NCBI RefSeq assembly: GCF_003335105.1
Contig: NZ_QFWQ01000013.1
Span: forward strand, 1-45,308
Length of the DNA: 45,308 nt
Direction of reading: 5' to 3'
Source of the DNA: Rhodanobacter denitrificans
Lineage (GTDB): Bacteria > Pseudomonadota > Gammaproteobacteria > Xanthomonadales > Rhodanobacteraceae
Part shown: one piece after another, positions 10,875 through 19,269 of the stretch
Numbering within the stretch: the first letter of the stretch is position 1
Layout of the letters: every line of letters starts with the position of its first letter
The notes under the pieces: model-generated
Databases searched by the model: none
What the model saw: only the letters and a program-made list of their open reading frames with translations
What the model was told of the DNA's origin: nothing
Made by a program: the position numbers and the translations under genes

Positions 10875-10880
10875 TAGGAT
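10875..10880 (+). promoter_or_regulatory. Possible -10 box (TAGGAT) of the acetyltransferase gene
   Basis: TAGGAT lies 29 bases before the GTG start at 10910, at a fitting distance, but no good -35 is seen. The same CTAGGATGG context recurs before the small gene at 21781. Confidence 0.3.
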
Positions 10881-10909
10881 GGATGCCCGACCTTCACCGG
10901 AGTCATGCC

Positions 10910-11374
10910 GTGCCGCTGCAGATTCGCGCCGCCACCCTCACCGACCTGCCCGCACTGGCCGCCTGGAACGCGGCGATGGCGTGGGAAACCGAACACCGGC
11001 GGCTCGACCCGGCGACGCTGGAACGCGGCGTGCGCGGCGTGTTCGAGCAGCCGCGGCGGGGCTTCTACCTGGTCGCCGAACACGATGGCGCCGCGGTCGG
11101 CTGCCTGCTGGTGACCTTCGAATGGAGCGACTGGCGTTGCGGCGATTTCTGGTGGATCCAGAGTGTTTACGTGCTGCCAGCGTCGCGCCGTGCCGGCGCG
11201 TTCCGCGCGCTGTACGCCGAGGTGGCGCGGCGCGCCGCCGCCGCCGGCGCGGTCGGCCTGCGCCTGTACGTGGAGACCGAAAACCAGCGGGCGCAGGCCA
11301 CCTATGAAGGGCTCGGCATGCAGCGCTGCCACTATTTCATGTACGAGGCGCTGCTGGCGGAACCGGTTTCGTAG
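10910..11374 (+). CDS. GNAT family N-acetyltransferase (154 aa)
   Basis: Likely transfers an acetyl group from acetyl-CoA to an unknown small molecule or protein amine. The fold is recognisable from the N-terminal IRAATLTDLPALAAWN, central strand IQSVYVLPASRRAGAFRALY (acetyl-CoA-binding loop R-R-A-G-A-F) and the C-terminal YVETENQRAQATYEGLGM. GTG at 10910 is preferred over the in-frame ATG at 10883 because GGAG stands seven bases before it and the family usually begins with the first beta strand. The gene is monocistronic and divergent from the glucan synthase. Its TAG stop forms part of the GTAG head of a REP element. Substrate cannot be predicted. Confidence 0.85.
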   Translation: MPLQIRAATLTDLPALAAWNAAMAWETEHRRLDPATLERGVRGVFEQPRRGFYLVAEHDGAAVGCLLVTFEWSDWRCGDFWWIQSVYVLPASRRAGAFRALYAEVARRAAAAGAVGLRLYVETENQRAQATYEGLGMQRCHYFMYEALLAEPVS

Positions 11375-11441
11375 GGCGGGCACGGCCCGTCGCTCTGCAT
11401 CATGGGACGGCGCGAGAGCCGGCGGGCGTTGCCCGCTCTAC
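11371..11441. repeat. Inverted pair of GTAG-type REP elements
   Basis: One element starts GTAGGGCGGGCACGGCCCG at 11371. A second, on the opposite strand, starts at 11441 and reads GTAGAGCGGGCAACGCCCGC. Both have the GTAG head and a GCGGGC-loop-GCCCG stem described for REP families of Stenotrophomonas and other Xanthomonadales. Together they make a short inverted unit between the convergent acetyltransferase and c-di-GMP genes, where they could limit read-through or stabilise 3' ends. The first GTAG overlaps the TAG stop codon. Confidence 0.6.
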
Positions 11442-11448
11442 GGGTTCG

Positions 11449-13929
11449 TCACTGGGCGCGCTCGGCCAGCAGCAGCTCCTCGAACGCCGCCGCCGGCACC
11501 GCCGCGCCGAACAGGAAGCCCTGCAGCTGTGAACAGCCGGCGTGGCGCAGGAAGGCGGCCTGCTCGCGCGTCTCCACGCCTTCGGCGATCACCTGCTTGC
11601 CGAGGCTGCGCGCCATCGCGATGATCGCGCTGGTGATGGTGGCGGTGTCGCGGTCGCTGGCGAGGTCGCGCACGAACACGCGATCGATCTTCAGCGCGTC
11701 GATCGGAAAGTGCTTCAGGTACGACAGGCTGCAGTAGCCGGTGCCGAAGTCGTCCAGCGACAGCCGCACGCCGCGCCGCTTGATCCGCTGCAGCAGGCCG
11801 GTGGTGGCGTCGCCGCCGGACATCACCATGCGCTCGGTCAGTTCCAGCTCGAGCAGGCCGGCCTCCAGCCCGCTCTGTTCCAGCACTTCGTCGAGCCAGT
11901 GGTAGAACTCGGGATGCTGGAACTGCAGCGGCGACACGTTGACCGAGACCGGGATCGGCCGGCCCAGGTCGCGCCACCGCTGCGCCTGCAGGCAGGCCTG
12001 GCGCAGCACCCAGGCGCCGATCGGCAGGATCAGCCCGGAATCCTCGGCAACCGGCACGAACTGGTCCGGCGTGTACAGCTCGCGCCCGTCCACGTGCCAG
12101 CGCAGCAGCGCCTCGGCACCGACGATGCGCCCGCCGTGTGCTTTCACCTTGGGCTGGTAGTGCAGGTCCAGCTCGTGCTGCGAGAGCGCCTGGCGCAGCG
12201 CCGCTTCGATCCGCCGCCGCGCCCGCGCCCGCTCGTTCATCGACGCGGTGAAGAAGCGGTAGCCGTGCAGGCCCTGCGCCTTCACCGCCATCAGCGCGGT
12301 CTCCGCGTGCTGCAGCAGCGCGTCCGGCTCGATCGCGTCGTCGGGGTACACGCTGATGCCGATGCTCAGGTGCAGGCCCAGCTCGGCCACGCCTTCGACG
12401 CAGGTCTGTTCGCCGTGGTTGATCAGGGTCTGGCACAGGCTGGCCGCCTCGCCGACGCTGTCCAGGTGCGGCAGCACCACCACGAACTCGTCGCCGCCGT
12501 AGCGGCTGAGCAACTCGTCGCCGGGCAGGCAGCCGTGCAGCCGGGCGGCGAACGCGCGCAGCACGCGATCACCCACCGCATGGCCGTGCTGCTGGTTGAC
12601 CTGCTTGAAGTTGTCGATGTCGATGTACAGCAGCGCGGCGCGCTGCTGGCGCCGGTTCGCGGTGGCGATCGCCTGGCCGACCTGCCCGTGCAACTGGTTG
12701 CGGTTGGGCAGCCCGGTGAGCGTGTCGTGCTGGGTCAGGTGGATCATCTTCAGCGCCAGCGCGCGGGTCTCGCTGACATCGTGGAACACCAGCACGCCGC
12801 CGATCACGTTGCCGGCGTGGTCGTGGATCGGCGCGGAGGAATCCTCCACCGGCGTGTCGAAGCCGTGGCGATGGCGCAGCAGGGCCTTGCCAGCCAGGTC
12901 GACGATGGTGTTCAGCTCGATCGCCCCGCGCAGCGGGTTGGCCACGGCGTGGCCGTGCCGGGCGTCGATCAGCTGGAAGATCTCCTCGATCGGCCGGCCC
13001 TGCGCCTCGGCACCGCCCCAGCCCGTCATCGCCTCGGCGATCGGGTTGAGCGAGGTGACGCGCAGCTGCAGGTCGGTGGTGATCACCGCGTCGCCGATCG
13101 AGCGCAGGGTCACCTCGGCCAGCTCGCGCTCGCGGTGCAGTGCGTCCTCGAACGCCTTGCGCTGGCTGATGTCCTGCACCTGCAGGACGAAGTACAGCGG
13201 CGCGCCCTGCCCGTCGCGCACCAGCGACACGCTGAGCAGGATGTGCACCACGCGCCCGTCCCGGTGGAAGTTGCGCTTCTCCAGCTGGTATGACTCGCGC
13301 TCGCCGGCGAGCAGCTGCGTCATCAGTTCCGCGTCGGCGGCCAGGTCGTCCGGATGGGTGACGCCGGCGATGTCCAGCGCCAGCAGCTCCTCCTCGCGGT
13401 AGCCGAGCATCTGGCACACCGCCGCGTTGACGCGCAGGAAGCGGCCGTCCGGGCGGGTCAGCGCCATGCCGATCGCGGCATGCTGGAACGCGCTGTAGAA
13501 GCGCTGCTCGCTCTCGTGCAGCTGCAGCTCCAGGCCGCGTCGCTCGGTGATGTCGACCAGCGCGGTGAAGATGCCGCGGACGCGGCCATCGGCGTCGAAG
13601 TCCGGCTGGAAGTTGCCGTGCGCGTAACGCCGCTCGTGGCCGTTGTACAGCTCGCCCTCGTAGCTGGCCATGTGGCCGGCGTAGGCACGCTCCAGCGCCG
13701 CGCCGGCCAGTTCGTGGTTGCGCCGGCCGACCACGTCGATCAAGCGCCGGCCGATCAGCCGCTGCGGGTCGATGCCGAGCCAGCGGCGATGGGTGTCGTT
13801 GGCGAAGCGGAAGCGCTGCTCGAGATCGAGATAGGCCAGCAGCGCGGGCGCGCCGCGCGAGACGTGCGCGGGCCACTCGAAATCATCCGGAAGCGATGGC
13901 AATACCTCGGCAGGCGTAGGCGGCCGCAT
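11449..13929 (-). CDS. PAS-GGDEF-EAL cyclic-di-GMP signalling protein (826 aa)
   Basis: Bifunctional-type c-di-GMP enzyme without membrane segments or signal peptide. PAS-like sensor domains occupy roughly residues 30-400 (motifs such as FYSAFQHAAIGMALTRPDG and ITTDLQLRVTSLNPIAEAMTG). A GGDEF domain follows with intact GGDEF near 477, and an EAL domain with EALLRW near 605 and DDFGTGY near 725. The product-inhibition RxxD site before GGDEF is absent (LPGDELLSRY). Both active-site signatures look intact, so cyclase, phosphodiesterase or both are possible; family experience favours phosphodiesterase with regulatory GGDEF. The start is uncertain between ATG 13929 and ATG 13935. The latter overlaps the stop of a five-codon frame (M-L-T-E-stop, starting 13947) that has a strong G-rich Shine-Dalgarno sequence. 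Confidence 0.9.
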   Translation of the reverse strand: MRPPTPAEVLPSLPDDFEWPAHVSRGAPALLAYLDLEQRFRFANDTHRRWLGIDPQRLIGRRLIDVVGRRNHELAGAALERAYAGHMASYEGELYNGHERRYAHGNFQPDFDADGRVRGIFTALVDITERRGLELQLHESEQRFYSAFQHAAIGMALTRPDGRFLRVNAAVCQMLGYREEELLALDIAGVTHPDDLAADAELMTQLLAGERESYQLEKRNFHRDGRVVHILLSVSLVRDGQGAPLYFVLQVQDISQRKAFEDALHRERELAEVTLRSIGDAVITTDLQLRVTSLNPIAEAMTGWGGAEAQGRPIEEIFQLIDARHGHAVANPLRGAIELNTIVDLAGKALLRHRHGFDTPVEDSSAPIHDHAGNVIGGVLVFHDVSETRALALKMIHLTQHDTLTGLPNRNQLHGQVGQAIATANRRQQRAALLYIDIDNFKQVNQQHGHAVGDRVLRAFAARLHGCLPGDELLSRYGGDEFVVVLPHLDSVGEAASLCQTLINHGEQTCVEGVAELGLHLSIGISVYPDDAIEPDALLQHAETALMAVKAQGLHGYRFFTASMNERARARRRIEAALRQALSQHELDLHYQPKVKAHGGRIVGAEALLRWHVDGRELYTPDQFVPVAEDSGLILPIGAWVLRQACLQAQRWRDLGRPIPVSVNVSPLQFQHPEFYHWLDEVLEQSGLEAGLLELELTERMVMSGGDATTGLLQRIKRRGVRLSLDDFGTGYCSLSYLKHFPIDALKIDRVFVRDLASDRDTATITSAIIAMARSLGKQVIAEGVETREQAAFLRHAGCSQLQGFLFGAAVPAAAFEELLLAERAQ

Positions 13930-14007
13930 GGTCATTCCGTCAGCATGGCGCCCCCCTCGGCGCGCCGCCATCATGCGCCGAGTTGATGCGCTTGCCCAGC
14001 CGTCGCC

Positions 14008-14027
14008 GGCGGGCATTCTTTCCCGCC
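14008..14027 (-). terminator. Stem-loop after the 392-residue gene, weak terminator candidate
   Basis: GGCGGG (14008-14013) and CCCGCC (14022-14027) form a six-pair stem with an eight-base loop four bases after the upstream gene's stop. There is no T-run, so termination is uncertain; it may instead attenuate transcription into the c-di-GMP gene. Confidence 0.3.
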
Positions 14028-14030
14028 TGC

Positions 14031-15209
14031 TCAGTGCAGGGCGGTCGCCGGTGCGCCGAGCCGGCCGGCGTCGTCCAGCACCACGCGGCCCAGCGCGTGC
14101 AGCTCGGCGGCGATCCCGTAGCGGTCCGCCAGCAGCGCCAGCAGCGGTCCCAGCGCCTGCGGCTGCAGCGGATAGCCGTGCGCCAGCGCGCGGGCATGGC
14201 CGCCGTCGCCGCGCTGCGCCACGGTAACCGCCACCACGCCGAGGCCGGGCGCTTCGTGCGCGAACAGTGCCGGCGGGTCGTAGCCGGGATCCACGGCGGC
14301 GAGGGTCTCCGCCAGGTAACCGCTGGCGGCTTCGCTCGCGCCTGCGCCGGGCGGCTGCAGCTGCAGCGGCAGCTGGTGTGCGTCGAGCAGCGCGGCGTAC
14401 TGGCGAAGCTCGAACACGATGCCGGCGAAGTCGTGCGCGCGCTGCCTGATTCCGTCGGGGTCGAGCGCGCCAGCCTGTCCGGCCAGCCACTGCGAAGGCG
14501 ACTGCGCCAGTACCTTGCCATCGGCATAGCGCAGGGCCAGCCCGCGCGCGCTCATCGTCGATTCTTCCTGGTGCGGCTGGAGCAGCGCCGCCTCCAGCAG
14601 CACCCACAGCGGCGCCAGGTTGACGTGCTCGTACTGCACGCAGGTCAGCGCGAGCAGGTCGTTGCGGCTGAAATAGCGCGCGTGCTCCAGCCGGATGCCG
14701 AGCGCGCGCATCAGCCAGTCGGCCGTGCGCGTGCCCATCTCGCCGCGGCCGACCAGCTGGACCTCCAGCTGCTCGGACAACTCCTCGGCCTGTTCCGCCG
14801 GTACCAGCAGGCTCATCGGCAGCAGCCGCATCGGGCCGTCGGCGTAGACCGCCGACGGTTCCAGCGACTGCGCCGGCATGTGCCCCTCGTGGGTGCCGAA
14901 CGCGACCACGTTCTCCAGATGGCCGCGCGGCACGCGCCGGGCCAGCTCTTCCAGCGTGGTCCACACCGGGAAGCCCGGCCGCAGCAGCTCGACCTGGTCG
15001 AACAGCGCGGCGGCCAGCGCCAGCCGCGCGGCGTCGACCTGCGGCACCAGCCCGTGCAGGTCGGCGGCGACCAGTGCGGCCAGCTCGGCTGCCTCGTCGC
15101 GGGTGAAGGTCATCCGCGCCGCCGGCTCGCCCGCGACCGGTTCCAGTGCCAGCACGACTGGCAGGGCGAGCAGCGTTTTCGATTCCACGAGCGAGGGTCC
15201 GCAAGACAT
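14031..15209 (-). CDS. Unrecognised cytoplasmic protein (392 aa)
   Basis: No family recognised. The start chosen, ATG 15209 (M-S-C-G-P-S-L-V-E-S-K), leaves about 95 bases to the divergent thiolase; an in-frame ATG at 15230 is the alternative, and neither has a clear ribosome binding site. The protein has no signal peptide or membrane segment. Middle part: EEAARFTR-like helix (TFTRDEAAELAALVAAD), GFPVWTTLEELARRVPRGHL and an acidic AEQAEELSEQLEVQ. The C-terminal third is Ala/Leu-rich. It may share a transcript with the c-di-GMP gene 100 bases downstream. It is probably a lineage-specific conserved protein of Xanthomonadales. Confidence 0.75.
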   Translation of the reverse strand: MSCGPSLVESKTLLALPVVLALEPVAGEPAARMTFTRDEAAELAALVAADLHGLVPQVDAARLALAAALFDQVELLRPGFPVWTTLEELARRVPRGHLENVVAFGTHEGHMPAQSLEPSAVYADGPMRLLPMSLLVPAEQAEELSEQLEVQLVGRGEMGTRTADWLMRALGIRLEHARYFSRNDLLALTCVQYEHVNLAPLWVLLEAALLQPHQEESTMSARGLALRYADGKVLAQSPSQWLAGQAGALDPDGIRQRAHDFAGIVFELRQYAALLDAHQLPLQLQPPGAGASEAASGYLAETLAAVDPGYDPPALFAHEAPGLGVVAVTVAQRGDGGHARALAHGYPLQPQALGPLLALLADRYGIAAELHALGRVVLDDAGRLGAPATALH

Positions 15210-15304
15210 GAAGAGACCGGATTCTACCATTCAGCGATTTGGGCTTTCGCCGCGCGGCATGGCGGGTTAGCCTTGACAAACTTGAGTGGTGGACTGTCCT
15301 GAGC

Positions 15305-16588
15305 ATGGAAAACACGCAAAAGCGCGTCGGGGTGATCGGCGGCGTGCGCATTCCGTTCTGCCGCAACAACACCGCCTACGCCGACGTCGGCAACTTCGGC
15401 ATGTCGGTGAAAGTGCTCGGTGCGCTGGTCGAGCGCTTCGGCCTGCACGGGGTGGAGCTGGGCGAGGTGGCGATGGGCGCGGTGATCAAGCACTCGTCCG
15501 ACTGGAACCTCGCGCGCGAGGCACTGCTGAGCTCCGGGCTGGCGCCGACCACGCCGGGCATCACCACGGCGCGCGCCTGCGGCACCTCGCTCGACAACAC
15601 CATCATCATCGCCAACAAGATCGCCGCCGGACAGATCGAAGCCGGCATCGCCGGCGGTTCCGACACCACCTCCGACGTACCGATCGTCTACGGCGCCCGC
15701 CTGCGCAAGCGCCTGCTGGCGATGAATCGCGCGAAGACGCCGCTGGACAAGCTGAAGGTGGCGCTGCGCGGGTTCTCGCTCGGCGAGCTGAAGCCGTCGT
15801 TCCCCGGCGTGGCCGAGCCGCGCACCGGCAAGTCGATGGGCGACCACTGCGAGCAGATGGCGAAGGAGTGGCATATCGCCCGCGAGGCGCAGGACCAGCT
15901 GGCGCTGGACAGCCACCACAAGCTGGCCGCCGCGTACGATGCCGGCTTCTTCGAGGATCTGCTGGTGCCGTTCCGCGGCCTGCGGCGCGACGGCTTCCTG
16001 CGCCCGGATTCGAGCCTCGAGAAGCTGGCCGCGCTGAAGCCGGCGTTCGACAAGAGCTCCGGCCACGGCACGCTCACCGCCGGCAACTCCACCGGCTTGT
16101 CCGACGGCGCCGCCGCGGTGCTGCTGGGCAGCGATGCGTGGGCCGCGCAGCGCGGCCTGAAGGTGCAGGCGTACCTGCGCGATGCCGAGGTCGCCGCGGT
16201 GGACTTCGTGCACGGCGAGGGCCTGCTGATGGCGCCGACCATCGCGGTGCCGCGCATGCTGGCGCGCCACGGGCTGAGCCTGCAGGACTTCGACTACTAC
16301 GAGATTCACGAGGCGTTCGCGGCGCAGGTGCTGTGCACGCTGCGCGCGTGGGAGTCCGCCGACTACTGCAAGCAGCGGCTCGGTCTGGACGCGCCGCTCG
16401 GCTCGATCGACCCGGCGAAGCTCAACGTGCACGGCTCCAGCCTCGCCGTGGGCCATCCATTCGCCGCCACCGGCGCACGGATCGTCGCGACGCTGGCGAA
16501 GCTGCTGGAACAGAGGGGCTCGGGCCGCGGCCTGATTTCGATCTGCACCGCCGGCGGCATGGGCGTCACCGCGATCCTCGAACGGTGA
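15305..16588 (+). CDS. Thiolase, acetyl-CoA C-acyltransferase, FadI-like (427 aa)
   Basis: Cleaves 3-ketoacyl-CoA with CoA in beta-oxidation, or condenses acetyl-CoA. Start ATG 15305 (M-E-N-T-Q-K-R-V-G-V) gives the usual N-terminus; the frame is open further upstream into the divergent gene's leader. Key residues: nucleophilic Cys in TTARACGTSLDN (about residue 99), His in YEIHEAFAAQ, His in VGHPFAATGAR, and the acid-base Cys in SICTAGGMGV near the C-terminus. Length and the long HCEQMAKEWHI loop fit trifunctional-type beta subunits (FadI) rather than the 390-residue FadA/PhaA type. No fadJ partner is adjacent. TTGACA at 15273-15278 could be a -35 but lacks a good -10. Confidence 0.9.
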   Translation: MENTQKRVGVIGGVRIPFCRNNTAYADVGNFGMSVKVLGALVERFGLHGVELGEVAMGAVIKHSSDWNLAREALLSSGLAPTTPGITTARACGTSLDNTIIIANKIAAGQIEAGIAGGSDTTSDVPIVYGARLRKRLLAMNRAKTPLDKLKVALRGFSLGELKPSFPGVAEPRTGKSMGDHCEQMAKEWHIAREAQDQLALDSHHKLAAAYDAGFFEDLLVPFRGLRRDGFLRPDSSLEKLAALKPAFDKSSGHGTLTAGNSTGLSDGAAAVLLGSDAWAAQRGLKVQAYLRDAEVAAVDFVHGEGLLMAPTIAVPRMLARHGLSLQDFDYYEIHEAFAAQVLCTLRAWESADYCKQRLGLDAPLGSIDPAKLNVHGSSLAVGHPFAATGARIVATLAKLLEQRGSGRGLISICTAGGMGVTAILER

Positions 16589-16640
16589 TGGGCCGGCGGC
16601 TTCAGCCACGATTCGCCCTGGCGGGTGCATAAAGGCCGCC

Positions 16641-17201
16641 ATGTTCCGCCTGCGCACCACCACCACCCTCAGCCTGCTCGCGCTGGCCGCCGGCGTCGCC
16701 GGTACCGGCTGGCTCAGCACGCAGACCGATGTCTGGCCCGGTCCGCCGGCGCGTTATACCGTGCAGGTCGACGCGCCGACCGCGCTGCGCGCCCGCCCTG
16801 CCCCGCACCGCGCGCGCGGCGCGCACGGCCCGACGCGCGTGGCGCAGGTGCGCCGGTCGCTGCCACCGGTGGTTGCCAGCGACGAGGCGCAGGCCGCCGT
16901 CGCCGCACCCGCACCGACACTGGTGCCGCTGGCGACGCCCGCCGATACCTCGCAGTCGTGGGACCAGTTGCATGGTCACCTCGACGGCCGCGTGCTGCTG
17001 CACGTCGACGTCGACGCCAGCGGCCGGGTCAGCGCCGCCAGCCTGGCCGAGTCCAGCGGCGACCCGATCCTCGACACGCACGCCCTGCGCAGCGTGCGCG
17101 GCTGGCGCTTCATGGTGCCGCCGGACCACCCGGACGGCCTCAGCGGCGAACTGCCGATGCGCTTTTCCTCGCGCGGCGATGGCATCGCGAAGCTGCCGTA
17201 G
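16641..17201 (+). CDS. TonB C-terminal-domain-like envelope protein (186 aa)
   Basis: A short N-terminal signal anchor (LRTTTTLSLLALAAGVAGTGW) is followed by a basic, Pro/Ala-rich linker (residues 40-95) and a C-terminal domain LLHVDVDASGRVSAASLAESSG...LDTHALRSVRGWRF. That domain has the strand-helix-strand pattern and the closing R-G-W-x-F of TonB-family C-termini. The linker is short and lacks the long Pro-Glu/Pro-Lys repeats of true TonB, and no exbB/exbD is nearby. It is more likely one of the many TonB-like paralogues than the main energiser. It follows the thiolase by 52 bases and may be cotranscribed. Confidence 0.75.
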   Translation: MFRLRTTTTLSLLALAAGVAGTGWLSTQTDVWPGPPARYTVQVDAPTALRARPAPHRARGAHGPTRVAQVRRSLPPVVASDEAQAAVAAPAPTLVPLATPADTSQSWDQLHGHLDGRVLLHVDVDASGRVSAASLAESSGDPILDTHALRSVRGWRFMVPPDHPDGLSGELPMRFSSRGDGIAKLP

Positions 17202-17240
17202 GGTTTTGTCCGGCCGCAGTGACGCGGACAGTTCGAGAGC

Positions 17241-17277
17241 AAGAGCTTTCTCCCTCCAAAGGAGGACGAGAGCTCTT
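17241..17277. terminator. Two-part palindrome, probable bidirectional terminator
   Basis: Outer arms AAGAGCT (17241-17247) and AGCTCTT (17271-17277) pair perfectly. Inside them CCTCC and GGAGG pair around an AAA loop (17253-17265), with a mismatched stretch between the two stems. It sits between the convergent TonB-like and phospholipase-D genes. T-rich sequence follows only weakly (CTTTAG). Confidence 0.5.
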
Positions 17278-17326
17278 TAGCTCTTGGACAGCGATCTTTC
17301 CGGAGTGAAAGGCGCGGCGAGCGAGC

Positions 17327-19201
17327 TCACAGCACGCCCTTGGCGCCCACTCCGAATGCGGTGACCAGCCGCGTGATGATCAGTTTCGACGAGAGCGCCA
17401 CGTCGGGGAAATCGCCGACCGGTTCGTAACAGGCGTAGAAATTCGGGTCGGTGGCCCGCAGCGGCTGGCAGCCGGGTTTGAGGTCGTAGCTGGTGGCGTA
17501 GCGGAACGGCCACAGGTCGAACAGCGGCAACTGCTCGGAGATGCTGCCGATGGCCTGGTTGATGTCGGTGAGCACCGGCACCTTCGACTGCCGCGGCGCG
17601 ATCACCCAGGCGTTTTCCGGCTGGGTGATCCGGGTGATGCTGAGGCGCAGCTGATCGGCGAACGCGTGGTCGTAGACAATCACCCCGGCCTCGGTGTTGT
17701 AGCGGTCCGAGCGTGGGTCGAAGTTGTGCGAGCCCACCATCGCGAACGTCCCGTCGACCACGATCGACTTCGCATGCAGGCCGAAGCGGTGGCCTTGGCT
17801 GTGCAGCGGCGCCGGCCGGTTGCCGCTGCCGCGGCTGCCGAGCAGGTGGAAGCGGGCGCGCCTGGCCTTGGCCGGGCTCGCGGTTTCCGGCGGCAGGCCG
17901 GTCATGTCGGTGTCGAGGTTGGCCAGCTCGTAATCTTCCATCGCGCTGGGCGCATGCGGCTTCATCTCGTGGATCTCGAAGCCGAACTTCTTCAGGTAGC
18001 GCTTGCGGTGCTTGTACGACATGGCGTAAACCGCGAACGCGTCGGTCGATGCCAGCGAATTGGTCGAGACGATCACCTGCGGCGGCTCGCCGAGCCGGTG
18101 CAGGCGCCGGAAGATGCTCTGGGCGCGACGGCTCATCACCAGGTATGGCGTCTGCAGCACCACCTGCTCCTTCGCCTCGCTGATCATGCGCATGATGTGG
18201 CGGGTGAACTCCAGCGCGCGCTGCTTGTCCGGCTTGTCGGTCTTCGATGGCAGGTCGCTGAAGTAGTCGACCTTGCCCACGCGCAGCGAAGGGTCGACCA
18301 GCCAGGCCTGCAGCCAGGCCGGATCCTCGGCCGCCTGCTGCACCTGGGCGACCCGCAGCGGCCGCCGATAGTGCGGCGCCGGCCATGTCGGCGGCGCACT
18401 GTCGGCAAGGATGCGGCGGTTGACGTCGCGCAGGTGGGTGAGCGGGATCGAGCGCCGATGGTTCCAGAACAGCGTGAAGCTGGCCGCCATCTGCGCCGCG
18501 GCGGGGCCGCCGACCATCACGTCGCGGTCGATGTAGTCGAATGCGTCATCCCAGTTGAAGTAGCGGTTCTGGTAGTTGCGGCCGCCGGTGATGCCGATGC
18601 GGTCGTCCACCAGCAGCAGCTTGTTGTGCATGCGCTGGTTGAACTGCATGAAGCAGCAGACGATGCCGGCGGCGAATTCCAGCGGCTGGGTACGTGCCTT
18701 GTGGAAGGTGGGGTTGTACAGCCGCACCTGAAGGTTCGGGCTGACCCGCGCCAGCCGGTCGAGCAGAGCCGGGTCGTTGAACGAGAACAGCTGGTCGGCC
18801 AGGATGCGCACCTGCACGCCGCGCCGCGCCGCCTGCACCAGTTCGTCCAGCATCAGCTGCCCGGCGTCGTCCTGGTCCCAGATGTAGGTCTGCACGTCGA
18901 TCGACTGGCGCGCTGCCCGCACCAGGTTGATCCGTGCGGCCATCGCCGGCTCGCTGTCGTCGAGCAGGGTGACCACGTGCACCGGCTGCTGCGGCGTGGA
19001 GGCGGCCAGCGCCTCGGTGGCGGCGGCCAGCAGTGGCGAGGGGATCGCGCAATGGTCGGCCCGGTTGCAGCCGGCGCTGCGGTCGGCGCTGGCGGCGACG
19101 ATCGCATCGGCCCGGCGGATCTGCGCGCGCGACACCGTGCAGCCCTGCAACAGCAGCAGCGCGAGCAGGAGCGGCAGGGCGAATCGGCGCAGGACGGGCA
19201 T
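17327..19201 (-). CDS. Phospholipase D family lipoprotein, cardiolipin-synthase-like (624 aa)
   Basis: Envelope protein of the PLD superfamily, which hydrolyses or transfers phosphatidyl groups. The N-terminus LLLALLLLQGC is a lipoprotein signal with Cys about residue 21. Two HxK(x4)D active-site motifs are intact: MHNKLLLVDD with GITGGRN near 190, and LHAKSIVVDG with MVGSHNFDPRSDR near 475. The spacing and the DVQTYIWDQDDAGQLMLDEL opening are those of ClsC/YmdC-like proteins. Cardiolipin synthesis is plausible but a phosphodiesterase role cannot be excluded. It converges on the TonB-like gene. Confidence 0.87.
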   Translation of the reverse strand: MPVLRRFALPLLLALLLLQGCTVSRAQIRRADAIVAASADRSAGCNRADHCAIPSPLLAAATEALAASTPQQPVHVVTLLDDSEPAMAARINLVRAARQSIDVQTYIWDQDDAGQLMLDELVQAARRGVQVRILADQLFSFNDPALLDRLARVSPNLQVRLYNPTFHKARTQPLEFAAGIVCCFMQFNQRMHNKLLLVDDRIGITGGRNYQNRYFNWDDAFDYIDRDVMVGGPAAAQMAASFTLFWNHRRSIPLTHLRDVNRRILADSAPPTWPAPHYRRPLRVAQVQQAAEDPAWLQAWLVDPSLRVGKVDYFSDLPSKTDKPDKQRALEFTRHIMRMISEAKEQVVLQTPYLVMSRRAQSIFRRLHRLGEPPQVIVSTNSLASTDAFAVYAMSYKHRKRYLKKFGFEIHEMKPHAPSAMEDYELANLDTDMTGLPPETASPAKARRARFHLLGSRGSGNRPAPLHSQGHRFGLHAKSIVVDGTFAMVGSHNFDPRSDRYNTEAGVIVYDHAFADQLRLSITRITQPENAWVIAPRQSKVPVLTDINQAIGSISEQLPLFDLWPFRYATSYDLKPGCQPLRATDPNFYACYEPVGDFPDVALSSKLIITRLVTAFGVGAKGVL

Positions 19202-19269
19202 GCGGGGATGATACGGGGGATGTCTGTTGCGCCCGTGTCCATGGCGCGTCGACGGCCGATGCGCGCCGG

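Noticed and set aside
1989-10877. A 2962-codon open frame on the + strand opposite the glucan synthase
   Set aside because: The translation is low-complexity (Arg/Gln/Ala/Val/His-rich) without domains, while the minus frame gives complete GT84 and GH94 motifs. Long antisense frames are expected in very G+C-rich genes.
17196-17236. A third GTAG REP at the stop of the TonB-like gene
   Set aside because: It begins GTAG and has TGTCCG/CGGACA arms, but lacks the GCGGGC stem of the pair at 11371.
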